Shown: positions 46,021 through 55,151, numbered from the stretch's first letter. The stretch: 64,000 nt of DNA from an uncultured bacterium (GCA_902774905.1 CACYKF010000002.1:61696-125695); one strand, 5' to 3'. Notes: generated from the sequence alone by a model not told the origin. Translations and numbers: made by a program.

Positions 46021-46389
46021 ATGAACAGGCACTACTTGAGAAAATCACTAAATAATGCAAAAGATTTAAGAAGTAACCAGACAGATTGCGAAAATATTTT
46101 ATGGAATAATATCAGAGCAAAAAGACTTAATAATATCAAATTTCGCAGGCAAGTACCAATAGGAAAATATATTGTTGATTTTATAAATCTGCAGACAAAA
46201 CTTATAATTGAACTCGATGGTTCTCAACATATTGAAGAAAAAAATATAGAATATGATAATATCAGAAAAAATTTTTTGAATAAAAACGGTTACACAATCA
46301 TTAGATTTTTTAATAATGAAATAATTGAAAATTTAGACAATGTTTTAAATGTAATTGTTGAAGAATATGAAAAATTAGTTACCAAATAG
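46021..46389 (+). CDS. DUF559 (Vsr/PD-(D/E)XK-like) endonuclease-fold protein
   Basis: 122 residues starting at ATG 46021 (MNRHYLRKSLNNAKDL); the 19 codons before it lie in the repeat. TDCENILWNNIRAKRLNNIKFRRQVPIGKYIVDFI and LIIELDGSQH..YDNIRKNFLNKNGYTIIRFFNNEI are the full DUF559 signature, with D and E-x-D as likely metal ligands. The family is related to very-short-patch-repair nucleases but its role is not established. No Shine-Dalgarno is visible; TATAAT lies about 12 bases before the ATG, so a leaderless mRNA is possible. Flanked by inverted palindromic repeats. Confidence 0.9.
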   Translation: MNRHYLRKSLNNAKDLRSNQTDCENILWNNIRAKRLNNIKFRRQVPIGKYIVDFINLQTKLIIELDGSQHIEEKNIEYDNIRKNFLNKNGYTIIRFFNNEIIENLDNVLNVIVEEYEKLVTK

Positions 46390-46459
46390 CCCTCTCTCTT
46401 TGTGAGAGGGCAGAATTTCAATGCGAGTGTACGAGCATTAGAAATTCGGGAGAGGGTAA
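46389..46459. repeat. CCCTCTC-type two-hairpin repeat, right flank of DUF559 gene
   Basis: Hairpin GCCCTCTCTCTTTGTGAGAGGGC, AGAATTTCAA, inner hairpin ATTTCAATGCGAG..CTCG/GCATTAGAAAT, then CGGGAGAGGGTAA. Inverted relative to the left flank; it directly abuts the hemW stop codon. Confidence 0.85.
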
Positions 46460-46460
46460 T

Positions 46461-47549
46461 TTATTCCAAAAACTCTGCAAGAATTGTATTACTGACCAAA
46501 ACACCATTCGGAGTTAATTTATACCCATATTGAGTTTTTTCAAGTAATTTTAATCCCTCATATTTTTTCAGAATTTTGAGATATTTTTCCTCAAAATCTA
46601 TCCCGTATTTTAAATTAATCTGCCCGATATTTATTCCGCTCATCTTACGAAACCCCAAAAAAATTTCTTCTTCAAGTTTGTCCTGCTCTGTTTCAAATCT
46701 TTCTTCTTCCCGTTCGAGCGGATTTTTCAGATAATCTTCTATTGTAATTTTATTCCCGTATCTGATTCCATTAAGATAACCGTGTGCGGAAACACCAAAA
46801 CCATAGTATTCCTCATTGTTCCAATAATTTAGATTATGCTTTGATTCAAAACCTTCTTTTGCAAAATTACTTATTTCATAATGATTAAACCCGCACACAG
46901 AAAGTAATTTGACCGCTTCAATATACATATCTGCCTGTTCATCTTCATCTGCAAGATTCTCAGGGCGATTTTTGTCAAAATAGCAGCCTTTTTCTATAGA
47001 TAAACCGTAAAGTGAAATATGCTGCACATCAAGATTAACGGCTCTTTTCAAATCGTTCAGGAACATATCTGATGTCTGATTTGGCAAACCGTATATAAAA
47101 TCAAGGCTGATATTTCTAAACCCTGCATTTTTGGCATTTTCAACAGATTTTAAAACTTGTTTTGAATCATGCCTGCGGTTTATTTGTTTTAAAATATCAT
47201 CATCAAAACTCTGAACCCCAAGACTTATACGATTTATACCTATATCATATAAACTTCTCAAATAGGTAAATGATAAATCATCAGGATTTAATTCTGCAGT
47301 AATTTCGGTTGAATTTGTAATATTAAAATGTTTTATAATATTATAAAATTCTTCCGGTTCTAAAAGTGAGGGAGTTCCGCCTCCAAAATAGAGAGTTTTC
47401 AACGGTTCAGCGCCATAAACCGAATTAATTTCCTGTTCTAAGGCTTTCAGATAATCTTTTTTCAGTTCTAATTTCGGATAAGAAATAAACGAACAGTAAT
47501 GACATTTTGACCTGCAAAACGGTATATGTATATAAACACTTTTTGGCAT
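46461..47549 (-). CDS. hemW: HemW-type radical SAM protein
   Basis: 362 residues. HIPFCRSKCHYCSF supplies the radical-SAM CxxxCxxC (C at 12, 16 and 19, after Ile-Pro-Phe) and YFGGGTPSLL and RISLGVQSFDDDIL follow. The short length and lack of the HemN C-terminal specifics favour the heme chaperone HemW over an oxygen-independent coproporphyrinogen oxidase, although the two are often confused in annotations. The 3' end abuts the DUF559 repeat. No other heme genes are nearby. Confidence 0.9.
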   Translation of the reverse strand: MPKSVYIHIPFCRSKCHYCSFISYPKLELKKDYLKALEQEINSVYGAEPLKTLYFGGGTPSLLEPEEFYNIIKHFNITNSTEITAELNPDDLSFTYLRSLYDIGINRISLGVQSFDDDILKQINRRHDSKQVLKSVENAKNAGFRNISLDFIYGLPNQTSDMFLNDLKRAVNLDVQHISLYGLSIEKGCYFDKNRPENLADEDEQADMYIEAVKLLSVCGFNHYEISNFAKEGFESKHNLNYWNNEEYYGFGVSAHGYLNGIRYGNKITIEDYLKNPLEREEERFETEQDKLEEEIFLGFRKMSGINIGQINLKYGIDFEEKYLKILKKYEGLKLLEKTQYGYKLTPNGVLVSNTILAEFLE

Positions 47550-47615
47550 AAAATCATTATAACACTATAATTTTACAAATTGCTCATTAGTCTGAAATGC
47601 TTTATAATTTTCTGT

Positions 47616-49274
47616 ATGAAGAAGTTTGATTTTTTTAAGCAATTTCCAACACCTGTAATCGTAATAAAAGATTATGATAATGTTGTTTTCAAAAACAATA
47701 CTTTTTGCCGAATATTCAACCAGTTTACAAATATAAAACGATTTGCCCACAAAGTAACTTTTGAATTTTGCCCTATGGACAGCGAAAATGCAGATTTATA
47801 TTCCCCTATTTTTCAGGCTATAACTTCAAAAGAGGATTTTTTTGCAAGAATTTCATATACAAACAATTCAGGACAAACATTTTATTACGACATGATAACC
47901 GCAAAACGCGGAACATACACAATATTTTTCTTTACTGATGTGAGTTCTGATATTCTGCTCAAAGATAATGAAAAAGAACAACAAATTTATCAGGAAAAAC
48001 TGAAAAAACTTGAAAACGAAAATGATGAACTCCAAAAAATCAGACAAAATGCACAAACTCAAGCCTTCAAAATTGCACTGATAAACAAAGTTTCAAACAT
48101 AATCCGAGAATCCATGGATATTTCAGCAATTCTAAATTCCGTACTGAAAGAATTGTCTTTGATGTTTGGTTGTTTCAAATCTTATTATGCTGAAAGTAAA
48201 AATAATTCTTTTACAATAATTGAATCTTACGGAGAAAATAATATTAATAAAGAAATTCCTATCAAATTTGACAATATAGTTATGTCAAAACTTGAAAATC
48301 AGGAAATTTCAACGGGTTACTCATTATCAGAATATATCGGAGCAACACCTTTTAAACAGTCTGTTTTGAGAATAGTTGTCCCTGTATATCATTTGCAGAA
48401 AATAACAGGTGTTCTTGTACTTTTAAGTTATCAAAAACGAGAACTTAACGAAGAAATAGAAATTCTTGATGCGGTATCCTCCCAACTTGGCAGTGCAATT
48501 ATAAGGGCCGAACTCTATCACAAAAATGTCCAAAATGTCAAAGAATTAAAACAGGCTCTTGATGAATTGAAAGAAACACAAATCCAACTTATCAACTCGG
48601 AAAAAATGGCATCTTTAGGTCAACTTGTCGCAGGTATTGCACACGAAATCAATACTCCGGTAGCCTCCATAAAATCTAACAATAACATACTTTCAAAATT
48701 GATTTCAAAACTTGAAGATAATGATATAAAAGAAATGTTCAAACAAATCAATGACATTGATAAGGAAGCAATTGAGCGTATCAGCAAAATTGTAACTTCG
48801 CTCAAAAAACTTGTCAGACTTGATGAAGCAGAATTGCAGGAAGCAAATATCAACAACGAAATAGACCTGACCCTTGAAATTATCCGCCACGAAACCAAAA
48901 ACAAAGTGGAAATTGAAAAACACTACGGAGAAATCCCGCTTATAAAATGCTACCCTAATATGCTGAATCAAGTTTTCACGAATATACTTGTAAACGCATG
49001 CCAAGCAATTGAAAAAACAGGCAAAATTACTATTTCTACAGAATTGAAAGAAAAAAATCTTGAAATAAAAATAAAAGATAACGGAAAAGGAATACCCAAG
49101 GAAAACCTGCAAAATATTTTTACGGCAGGATTTACGACAAAAGGTGTAGGAGTAGGTACAGGTTTAGGTCTTGCTATTAGTCAAAAGATAATAGACAAAC
49201 ATCACGGTAAAATCAGCGTCATCAGTGAAGTTGGGATTGGTTCGGAATTTATTATTACTATCCCTTGTGAGTAG
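47616..49274 (+). CDS. Sensor histidine kinase with PAS- and GAF-like sensors
   Basis: 553 residues from ATG 47616 (MKKFDFFKQFPTPVIVI); a TTG 36 nt upstream is less likely. A PAS-like domain (10-115), coiled coil (125-165), GAF domain (about 170-310), then SEKMASLGQLVAGIAHEINTPVASI with H343 as phosphoacceptor, and an ATPase domain with NILVNACQAIEKTG, KDNGKGIP and GTGLGLAISQKI. The AHEINTP type is typical of NtrB/HPK4-like kinases. Soluble. No response regulator adjacent. Confidence 0.9.
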   Translation: MKKFDFFKQFPTPVIVIKDYDNVVFKNNTFCRIFNQFTNIKRFAHKVTFEFCPMDSENADLYSPIFQAITSKEDFFARISYTNNSGQTFYYDMITAKRGTYTIFFFTDVSSDILLKDNEKEQQIYQEKLKKLENENDELQKIRQNAQTQAFKIALINKVSNIIRESMDISAILNSVLKELSLMFGCFKSYYAESKNNSFTIIESYGENNINKEIPIKFDNIVMSKLENQEISTGYSLSEYIGATPFKQSVLRIVVPVYHLQKITGVLVLLSYQKRELNEEIEILDAVSSQLGSAIIRAELYHKNVQNVKELKQALDELKETQIQLINSEKMASLGQLVAGIAHEINTPVASIKSNNNILSKLISKLEDNDIKEMFKQINDIDKEAIERISKIVTSLKKLVRLDEAELQEANINNEIDLTLEIIRHETKNKVEIEKHYGEIPLIKCYPNMLNQVFTNILVNACQAIEKTGKITISTELKEKNLEIKIKDNGKGIPKENLQNIFTAGFTTKGVGVGTGLGLAISQKIIDKHHGKISVISEVGIGSEFIITIPCE

Positions 49275-49611
49275 TAATTTGTTAAGAAATCGTAAAAAAT
49301 ATTTTAAGATATAACTGTATTATAAGCATTTTTATATAAACAATCAAAAAAATTTGTAAAATATTTTCATTCAACTAATGAATTAAATATCAATATGTAT
49401 TATAATAAAAATACTGAAGGAATAAGTGTCAGTGTTACCCTTAATAAATTTCTGGCCCAAATCGCAGTAGGTAAAGGAAATCCACAGAAATAATTTTATG
49501 AATTGTAAAAAAAGTTAACATAAATTTTAAAAAAAAGGCAATTTTATTCACTAAAATTTTTTTATATAGAAGTAAGTAGTGTGAATATTATTGTAGTGTC
49601 GGAGGAAAATA
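49275..49611. other. Intergenic region upstream of the HEAT-repeat gene, 337 nt
   Basis: Very AT-rich with a more structured G/C-containing island at about 49415-49495 (GTGTCAGTGTTACCC, CTGGCCCAAATCGCAGTAGG). That island also reads as a 32-codon ORF (49395-49493) lacking a ribosome site, with TATAAT at about 49400. It may be a leader RNA; no known riboswitch class was recognised. Confidence 0.4.
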
Positions 49612-50475
49612 ATGACAATTAGTGTGAACGGTAGCAAGAAAAAACAAGTTAAAAAGACATTTGAAGAATTATTAAATGATTTAACAGGAAGTAATTCAGA
49701 AAAGGTTCGTTACAATGCAGCCCGCATTTTAGGTGAAATGGGCGATTCAAAAGCAGTTGAACCTTTGATTGATGTTTTAAAACACGATAAAAACGGTTCC
49801 GTAAGACTTTATGCAGCAAGAGCATTAGGTGAATTGGGCGACTGCAAAGCAACAACTCACTTGATTGAATCTTTGCGTGAAGACAGAAATGTTGATGTTC
49901 GTGTTCGTGCAGCAAGAGCATTAGGTCGTTTGGGCGGTGCAATTGTTGTTGAACCTTTGGTAGAAGCATTGAATGACGAAAACCCTCAGGTTTGTATTAC
50001 TGCAACAGATGCTTTAATTGAAATCGGTGATGTTGCAACAGATGCTTTAATCGAATCATTAGATCACGAAAAAGTTAATGTAAGATGTGATGCAACAAGA
50101 GCATTAGGCGAAATCGGAAACAAAAAAGCCGTTGATAAAGTTATCAATATGTTGTATGACGAATGGGTAAATGTAAGAATTTATGCCGTAACATCTTTGG
50201 GTAAATTAAACGACCCTAAAGCAGTTCCTGCATTGATTGATGTTATGAAAAACCGTAATGAAAACGAACTTGTTAGAGCAGGTGCAGCAGCAGCGTTGGG
50301 TGTTTTGCGTGACACAAGAGCGTTGATGCCGTTAAGAGAACTTATTATGGAAGCAGAAGAATTGGGTGAATTGGAAGACACTGCATTAAAATCTTTCAAA
50401 AAGATTATGGCAGCAAATTGGCAGTCAATTCCGGGTGCTGCTCCGGTTAAAAAACCTGCAACTACAACTTTATAA
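49612..50475 (+). CDS. PBS-lyase-type HEAT-repeat protein
   Basis: 287 residues made of about eight HEAT repeats with the pattern AARALGELGD..AVEPLIDVL..D.NGSVR (for example YNAARILGEMGDSKAVEPLIDVL and RVRAARALGRLGGAIVVEPLVEAL). This is the solenoid form of the cyanobacterial phycobilin lyase CpcE and of many scaffolds. No phycobiliprotein gene is present, so it is more likely a protein-interaction scaffold. Ends with a Pro/Thr tail. A strong GGAGG precedes the start and a terminator follows. Confidence 0.88.
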   Translation: MTISVNGSKKKQVKKTFEELLNDLTGSNSEKVRYNAARILGEMGDSKAVEPLIDVLKHDKNGSVRLYAARALGELGDCKATTHLIESLREDRNVDVRVRAARALGRLGGAIVVEPLVEALNDENPQVCITATDALIEIGDVATDALIESLDHEKVNVRCDATRALGEIGNKKAVDKVINMLYDEWVNVRIYAVTSLGKLNDPKAVPALIDVMKNRNENELVRAGAAAALGVLRDTRALMPLRELIMEAEELGELEDTALKSFKKIMAANWQSIPGAAPVKKPATTTL

Positions 50476-50496
50476 TAAGTGCAAAAATAAAAGATT

Positions 50497-50526
50497 AAAA
50501 AAGGTGCGAAATATCGCACCTTTTTT
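50497..50526 (+). terminator. Terminator of the HEAT-repeat gene
   Basis: GGTGCGA-AATA-TCGCACC flanked by A6 and T6. Confidence 0.9.
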
Positions 50527-50574
50527 ATTGTCTATACCATACATTAAAGTTTTTCATTTCTGAAAATTATACTC

Positions 50575-50647
50575 CTATCGTGCTATTTGCCTGTTAATTT
50601 ATTTCAATAATAACAATAAAATTAAAATATGACAAATAGCACGATAG
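50575..50647. promoter_or_regulatory. Perfect 15-bp inverted repeat spanning the start of an XRE gene
   Basis: CTATCGTGCTATTTG (50575-50589) and CAAATAGCACGATAG (50633-50647) are exact complements separated by 43 nt. The right arm covers codons 2-7 of the regulator gene and the ATG is in the loop just before it. It could be two operator half-sites for autoregulation or an mRNA stem that controls translation. Confidence 0.8.
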
Positions 50648-50847
50648 AAATATTCAGAAATAACCTTAAATATTATCGCAATAAAAAAGATTTTACTCAG
50701 GATAAATTGAGCGAAATCACCGGTATAAGCAGTGACTATTTGTCAGAAATTGAAAGAGGAAAGAAAACACCAAGTTTTAAAAGAATGTTATTAATTGCCA
50801 AAGCATTAGATATTGAAGTTTACAAATTATTTAGACCAATTAGTTAA
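50629..50847 (+). CDS. Small XRE-family transcriptional regulator
   Basis: 72 residues, almost entirely one helix-turn-helix domain (FRNNLKYYRNKKDFTQDKLSEITGISSDYLSEIERGKKTPSFKRMLLIAKALDIE). No ribosome-binding sequence is seen. The first codons lie in the right arm of a 15-bp inverted repeat, so autoregulation is likely. The next gene is convergent; no toxin partner is visible. Confidence 0.87.
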   Translation: MTNSTIEIFRNNLKYYRNKKDFTQDKLSEITGISSDYLSEIERGKKTPSFKRMLLIAKALDIEVYKLFRPIS

Positions 50848-50888
50848 TCTGTATTTAGGTTTTGAGATATAAACCCCAATTTACTTAT

Positions 50889-52136
50889 TTAGTATCTAAA
50901 ACCGTCTGCTTTCATTCGGTCTATTACTTCTTGCAATTTTTCATCAGAACATACATAAGAAATTCTGAAATAGCCTTCGCCGTATGTACCAAATGCCGTT
51001 CCCGGAACAATTACGATACCGGATTTTTCAAGCATATCCTGACAGAATTTTACACTTGAATCATATTTTCTTGGTATCGGCATCCACAAATAGAATGTTG
51101 TATGAGGAATTTTGCTATCATCAATTTCCCAACCGAGTTCTCTCAAACCTTTTACCAAAATGCTTTGTTTTCTTTTGTAATCGATATTTCCCTGCTTAAT
51201 ATAATCATCGCCGTCAGGAGAAGTCATAATATAAGCGCATGCTTTTTGTAAGGCCTTGAACATACCATTATCAATAGTTGATTTACCTTTTGCAAATCTT
51301 GAGACAACTTCACTGTTTCCGCAAATCCAGCCTAAACGCCAGCCTGTAACGGCATAAGGTTTAGAAAGTGTAAACATTTCAACTGCAATATCTTTTGCAC
51401 CTTTAAGTTCGAATACACTAAAAGGCTTTTGGGCTTCATCAAAATACATATCACAATATGCAGCATCAGAAATCAGCAAAATATCTTTCTTTTTACAAAA
51501 ATCAATTACACTTTGAACATATTCTTTTGTCGCAGTGACACCGAGCGGATTGTTCGGATAATTTATAACCAATGCTTTAACTTTATTTTCATCATATCCG
51601 TCATTTTTTAACTGTTCCCAAACCTGCTCCATATCAGGCTGATAATTATTTTCCGGAGTCAAAGCCATAGAATAAGCCTTGCCGCCTGAACAACCGACCA
51701 TTTGAGTGTATGAAGCATAACCCGGATCAGGAATTAGAATAATATCCTTTTTAAATTCCTCATGTTCGGGATAAATAATAAATCTGATTAAATTTGCAAG
51801 TCCGTCTTTTGAACCCAAAACAGAACAAACTTCCGTATCGGCATTCAATTCTACACCAAAACGGTCTTTCATTCTTTGCGCACATGCTTCTCTAAAATAT
51901 TTCTCCCCTCTTGTAACAGAATAAGAATGAATACTGTCTTCAGTCAAAAATTCTTTCAATTTTTCTATAAGTGAAGCAGGCGGAGCAGATGTCGGAGCAC
52001 CCATTGAAAGCATTATCGGGGCTCTATTCTTCTTTATCAAAGAATCTTTCAACTGTGCTGTTCTCTCTTTTAATCTTACCATTATATAAGTATCTAACGC
52101 CATTACATCTTCGTTAAATAAATTTTCCATTTTCAT
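50889..52136 (-). CDS. Class I/II PLP aminotransferase, possibly LL-diaminopimelate aminotransferase
   Basis: 415 residues with fold type I aminotransferase order: SMGAPTSAPPASLIE, YSVTRGEKYFREACAQ, PDPGYASYTQMV, VINYPNNPLGVTAT, ISDAAYCDMYF and the PLP-lysine motif TLSKPYAVTGWRLGW, then RISYVCSDEKLQEVIDRM. Length and style resemble DapL/DapC enzymes used by cyanobacterial relatives for lysine and peptidoglycan precursors, but an aspartate aminotransferase cannot be excluded. Transcribed alone, following the GT39-type gene on the same strand. Confidence 0.88.
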   Translation of the reverse strand: MKMENLFNEDVMALDTYIMVRLKERTAQLKDSLIKKNRAPIMLSMGAPTSAPPASLIEKLKEFLTEDSIHSYSVTRGEKYFREACAQRMKDRFGVELNADTEVCSVLGSKDGLANLIRFIIYPEHEEFKKDIILIPDPGYASYTQMVGCSGGKAYSMALTPENNYQPDMEQVWEQLKNDGYDENKVKALVINYPNNPLGVTATKEYVQSVIDFCKKKDILLISDAAYCDMYFDEAQKPFSVFELKGAKDIAVEMFTLSKPYAVTGWRLGWICGNSEVVSRFAKGKSTIDNGMFKALQKACAYIMTSPDGDDYIKQGNIDYKRKQSILVKGLRELGWEIDDSKIPHTTFYLWMPIPRKYDSSVKFCQDMLEKSGIVIVPGTAFGTYGEGYFRISYVCSDEKLQEVIDRMKADGFRY

Positions 52137-52177
52137 ATTTCATACCTCGTAACAAATATTATATAATAAACATAAAT

Positions 52178-53833
52178 TTATTCCGTTATTTTTTGAAAAA
52201 TATAATAAGTAAAATTATCTTTTTTATAAGATTTTAGAAAAATAAAGTCCATATTAAGCATCGCAATAGTATCGCACATATATTTTTTGAACAAAGAATC
52301 AAGAATATTTTTTTCATTCACTTCTTTTATTTGTTTTCTTAAAACATTTATATCAATTATTGCATTGTTATCTGTGTCATACATTGCAAGCAGGACATAT
52401 CTTCCTTTTGGTACTATCGCAGTTACATTTTGAGTAAAATAGTCAAAATATTTTTTTGAAAAAACTTTATCTTCATTAATTTTGTCAAAAATAAGTTTAT
52501 ATTTACCTTTTCCTGCCATAGTTTTGCTATCGCCGGAATCATAATATAAACCGTAAGGATTTCTTGCGGTTTTATGAAAATCTGAATTAAACACTCTCGG
52601 TCTTGTCAGACTTCTGAAATAATAAGGCGCATCTGCTCCAAACGGCAAAATTACAATATCATCAGTACTCAAACCTAATTCATCAGATTCAATTGCAGGA
52701 CTTTCAAGCGCAAGTGATTTATTTTTGCGCATAACAAATGAATTTTGAACATTAAACACTCCGCACGCAAGAATAAATAAAATTAAAAATGTCTTAAAAT
52801 GTTTTACACTGAATTTTTCGCTCAAACCAATAACAGAAAGCATAATAACAGGCGGGAGCAAATACAAAATATATCTTGATGTAAAAACATTTACCTTAAA
52901 TACTGCAAAAATTACAGCAAAAATAAAATTACATAACAAAATTGTACTCAAGGTTTTTATAAATTTATTTTCACTTTTTAATGCTTTAATAAACCCGATT
53001 ACAAAATAAATACAGGGAATTATAACAAGCAGTGCAAATTTGAAGTTTATATTATAACTTCCGTCAGATACCCAATAAATGTTGGTTTCTATCGTTGCAC
53101 CGAAGAAATTTCTGATTGCATCTATAACATGTGAAAACTTTAATATCCCCTCATGACTTATAACAAAGATACTGCGCAATTTTGCATAATGCGAAATCAA
53201 AATAAAATAAGGAATTAAAAATGAAAATTCAATCACCTCAAAACTCAAATACTGCCTGAGTTTGTCCTTCTTATTTTTCAATAAATAAGCCGAATAACAA
53301 ATAATTAAAGACAAATTATATAAAATTCCGCCGACAAAAGTGTATGGAATTAAAATATTTATTCCGACAAGTTTTAAAAGTGATTTTTTATCACCTTTTT
53401 GTTCATAATCAATTAAAAAGTTTATTGATAACAAGACCAAAAATACTACAAGAGAGTACATTCTGACTTCTGATGAAAACAAAACCAAAAGCGGACTGAC
53501 AGCACAAACCATTGATGAAAATATTGCATTTTTAGAAATTTTATTACCAACGATATATGAAAATGGTACGGTTAAAGCACCAAAAATCAGAGATAATGAA
53601 CGCATAGCAGTTTCACTCTGACCAAAAAATTTTATCCAAAATTTCAGCAAAACAAAATAAAGCGGAGTGTGTTGCAAATCTACATTGAGTAAATTGTGCA
53701 TAATTCCTGCATTATCGGTTGCAGTAGCCCAGGAACACGCTTCATCATACCAAAGAGCATTGTCCATATATAAAAATCTAAAGCCTAAAGCAATTATAAA
53801 TAATATAAGAATCAATATAATATTTTTTTTCAC
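52178..53833 (-). CDS. GT39/PMT-type membrane glycosyltransferase
   Basis: 551 residues. An N-terminal hydrophobic helix is followed by DNALWYDEACSW (the DE motif of the first periplasmic loop of GT-C enzymes) and HTPLYFVLLKFWIKFFG. About 11 membrane segments run to residue 380, then a soluble C-terminal domain of about 170 residues. Such enzymes transfer sugar from a polyprenyl-phosphate donor to lipid A or protein on the outer face of the membrane. Acceptor unknown. It is divergent from the second thioesterase gene. Confidence 0.88.
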   Translation of the reverse strand: MKKNIILILILFIIALGFRFLYMDNALWYDEACSWATATDNAGIMHNLLNVDLQHTPLYFVLLKFWIKFFGQSETAMRSLSLIFGALTVPFSYIVGNKISKNAIFSSMVCAVSPLLVLFSSEVRMYSLVVFLVLLSINFLIDYEQKGDKKSLLKLVGINILIPYTFVGGILYNLSLIICYSAYLLKNKKDKLRQYLSFEVIEFSFLIPYFILISHYAKLRSIFVISHEGILKFSHVIDAIRNFFGATIETNIYWVSDGSYNINFKFALLVIIPCIYFVIGFIKALKSENKFIKTLSTILLCNFIFAVIFAVFKVNVFTSRYILYLLPPVIMLSVIGLSEKFSVKHFKTFLILFILACGVFNVQNSFVMRKNKSLALESPAIESDELGLSTDDIVILPFGADAPYYFRSLTRPRVFNSDFHKTARNPYGLYYDSGDSKTMAGKGKYKLIFDKINEDKVFSKKYFDYFTQNVTAIVPKGRYVLLAMYDTDNNAIIDINVLRKQIKEVNEKNILDSLFKKYMCDTIAMLNMDFIFLKSYKKDNFTYYIFQKITE

Positions 53834-53915
53834 GATATTATCCTCGCTTATTTATAATACTATAAAATTTTTGAGATATTATTAATTTATAAGATTTTAA
53901 ACAGGAGAGAGCAAA

Positions 53916-54704
53916 ATGGACAAATATTCACATAATTACAATGTAATTTTAGATAATATGGATTTAAACGAATACAGGCTCAGACCTATTGCTGCCATAA
54001 TGTATCTGCAAGATGCTTTTGCAAGATTTTGTGCAACAAAAAAAATGGCTGCTTACGATTTATTCCCAAAAAATTTATATTGGATTGTTTCGGAGTTTAA
54101 TATTGAATTTTGTGATAATTCACCATTTTGGTCAGAAGAAATCACAACTGAAATTTGGATTTCAGAAATTACCAAACTAAAAATATACACAGATTTTAAA
54201 CTATATTATAAAGGTAAAGAATTTGCCAAAGGAAACGGATGCTGGTTTATTCTTGACCAAATTACAAAACGCCCTGCAAAAACAGATATTATAACCGAAC
54301 ACTTTAACATCTGTCCCGAACTTGTGCTTGGCGAACACAAAAAATTTACACTTGAAGAACAGACTGAAAAAGTCAGCGAAATTACCCACAAAAATAACTT
54401 GTCTGACTTGGATTTTAATAACCATGTTAATAACAAAAGTTATATCAATATTGCAGAAGCATCAGCAACGGATGAATTTAGAAAAACTCGTACACTCAAA
54501 ACTCTCAATATAAAATTTAATAAAGAATCATTCCTTGATGATGTTTTAATCTGTTCTACATTCAAAACAAACATTCCAGATACTTATGTTCACAGAATAA
54601 CCAAAGACGGCGATAGTGTTTGTGATATTCAGACCTGTTGGACAGATAAAAAAATCTCTCAGGATATCTTGAATTATGATTTGAAAGTTAAATCAGAAAA
54701 ATAA
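53916..54704 (+). CDS. Acyl-ACP thioesterase, second divergent copy
   Basis: 262 residues in a double-hotdog layout. The C-terminal hotdog contains NLSDLDFNNHVNNKSYINIAEA with the catalytic Asn/His, and the N-terminal one LRPIAAIMYLQDAFARFCATKK..LYWIVSEFNIEF. Compared with the enzyme at 31744-32496 it has the same domain order but differs in sequence, suggesting a different acyl-chain preference. GGAGAGAG precedes the ATG. The next gene follows 27 nt later on the same strand. Confidence 0.87.
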   Translation: MDKYSHNYNVILDNMDLNEYRLRPIAAIMYLQDAFARFCATKKMAAYDLFPKNLYWIVSEFNIEFCDNSPFWSEEITTEIWISEITKLKIYTDFKLYYKGKEFAKGNGCWFILDQITKRPAKTDIITEHFNICPELVLGEHKKFTLEEQTEKVSEITHKNNLSDLDFNNHVNNKSYINIAEASATDEFRKTRTLKTLNIKFNKESFLDDVLICSTFKTNIPDTYVHRITKDGDSVCDIQTCWTDKKISQDILNYDLKVKSEK

Positions 54705-54731
54705 TTATTTTATGATAACAAGGAGAAAAAT

Positions 54732-55151
54732 ATGGATTTAATTACACGCAATAAAGAATTGATAAAAAAATTTGAAACAATGATTAATACCGCAGATGAA
54801 AAACTTGCAGATGAATTAGTTGCAAGTGATGCGGCATTTTATACACCTGCAAGTCCTGAAGCATTGTATGGCGGTAAGGGTTATTTATCCGTTGTATATT
54901 GGATGAGAAAAGGATTTAGTGATGTGCAGTGGCATATAACAGATATGGTTGCAGATGAAGAAAAAGTAGCGGTCAAATGGGATTTGACAGGAACTCATGA
55001 CGGAGAATTTTTGGGTATTCAACCAACAGGAAAAAAAATCAAAGTCTGCGTTATGAATTTTTATTATTTTAACCAAGACGGTAAAGTCACAAATGATATA
55101 GCGGCAGAAGGTATGATAGGTATTCTGCGTGGTATCGGTGCCATGAATTAA
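54732..55151 (+). CDS. SnoaL-like/NTF2-fold protein
   Basis: 139 residues. LYGGKGYLSVVYWMRKGFSDVQWHITDMVADEEKVAVKWDLTGTHDGEFLGIQPTGKKIKV is the SnoaL-type polyketide-cyclase-like pattern. Many family members are uncharacterised, and a real cyclase role is not implied. AAGGAG precedes the start and it may be co-transcribed with the thioesterase gene. The convergent SDR gene ends four bases away. Confidence 0.83.
   Translation: MDLITRNKELIKKFETMINTADEKLADELVASDAAFYTPASPEALYGGKGYLSVVYWMRKGFSDVQWHITDMVADEEKVAVKWDLTGTHDGEFLGIQPTGKKIKVCVMNFYYFNQDGKVTNDIAAEGMIGILRGIGAMN

Larger units (their letters stand above)
45902..46459. mobile_element. Putative DUF559-encoding element bounded by inverted palindromic repeats
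   Basis: A single nuclease-like gene with one copy of the same two-hairpin repeat at each side, in opposite orientations. The unit starts AACCCTCTCCCG and ends CGGGAGAGGGTAA, so its outermost 12 bases are near-perfect terminal inverted repeats. No direct target duplication was identified. Mobility is inference. Confidence 0.5.

Noticed and set aside
49395..49493. 32-codon gene before the HEAT-repeat gene
   Set aside because: No Shine-Dalgarno and a TATAAT box overlaps its first codons; kept only as a possible leader.
49612..50475. Phycocyanobilin lyase (CpcE) function for the HEAT protein
   Set aside because: No phycobiliprotein or pigment genes are present and the lineage appears non-photosynthetic; only the repeat fold is shared.
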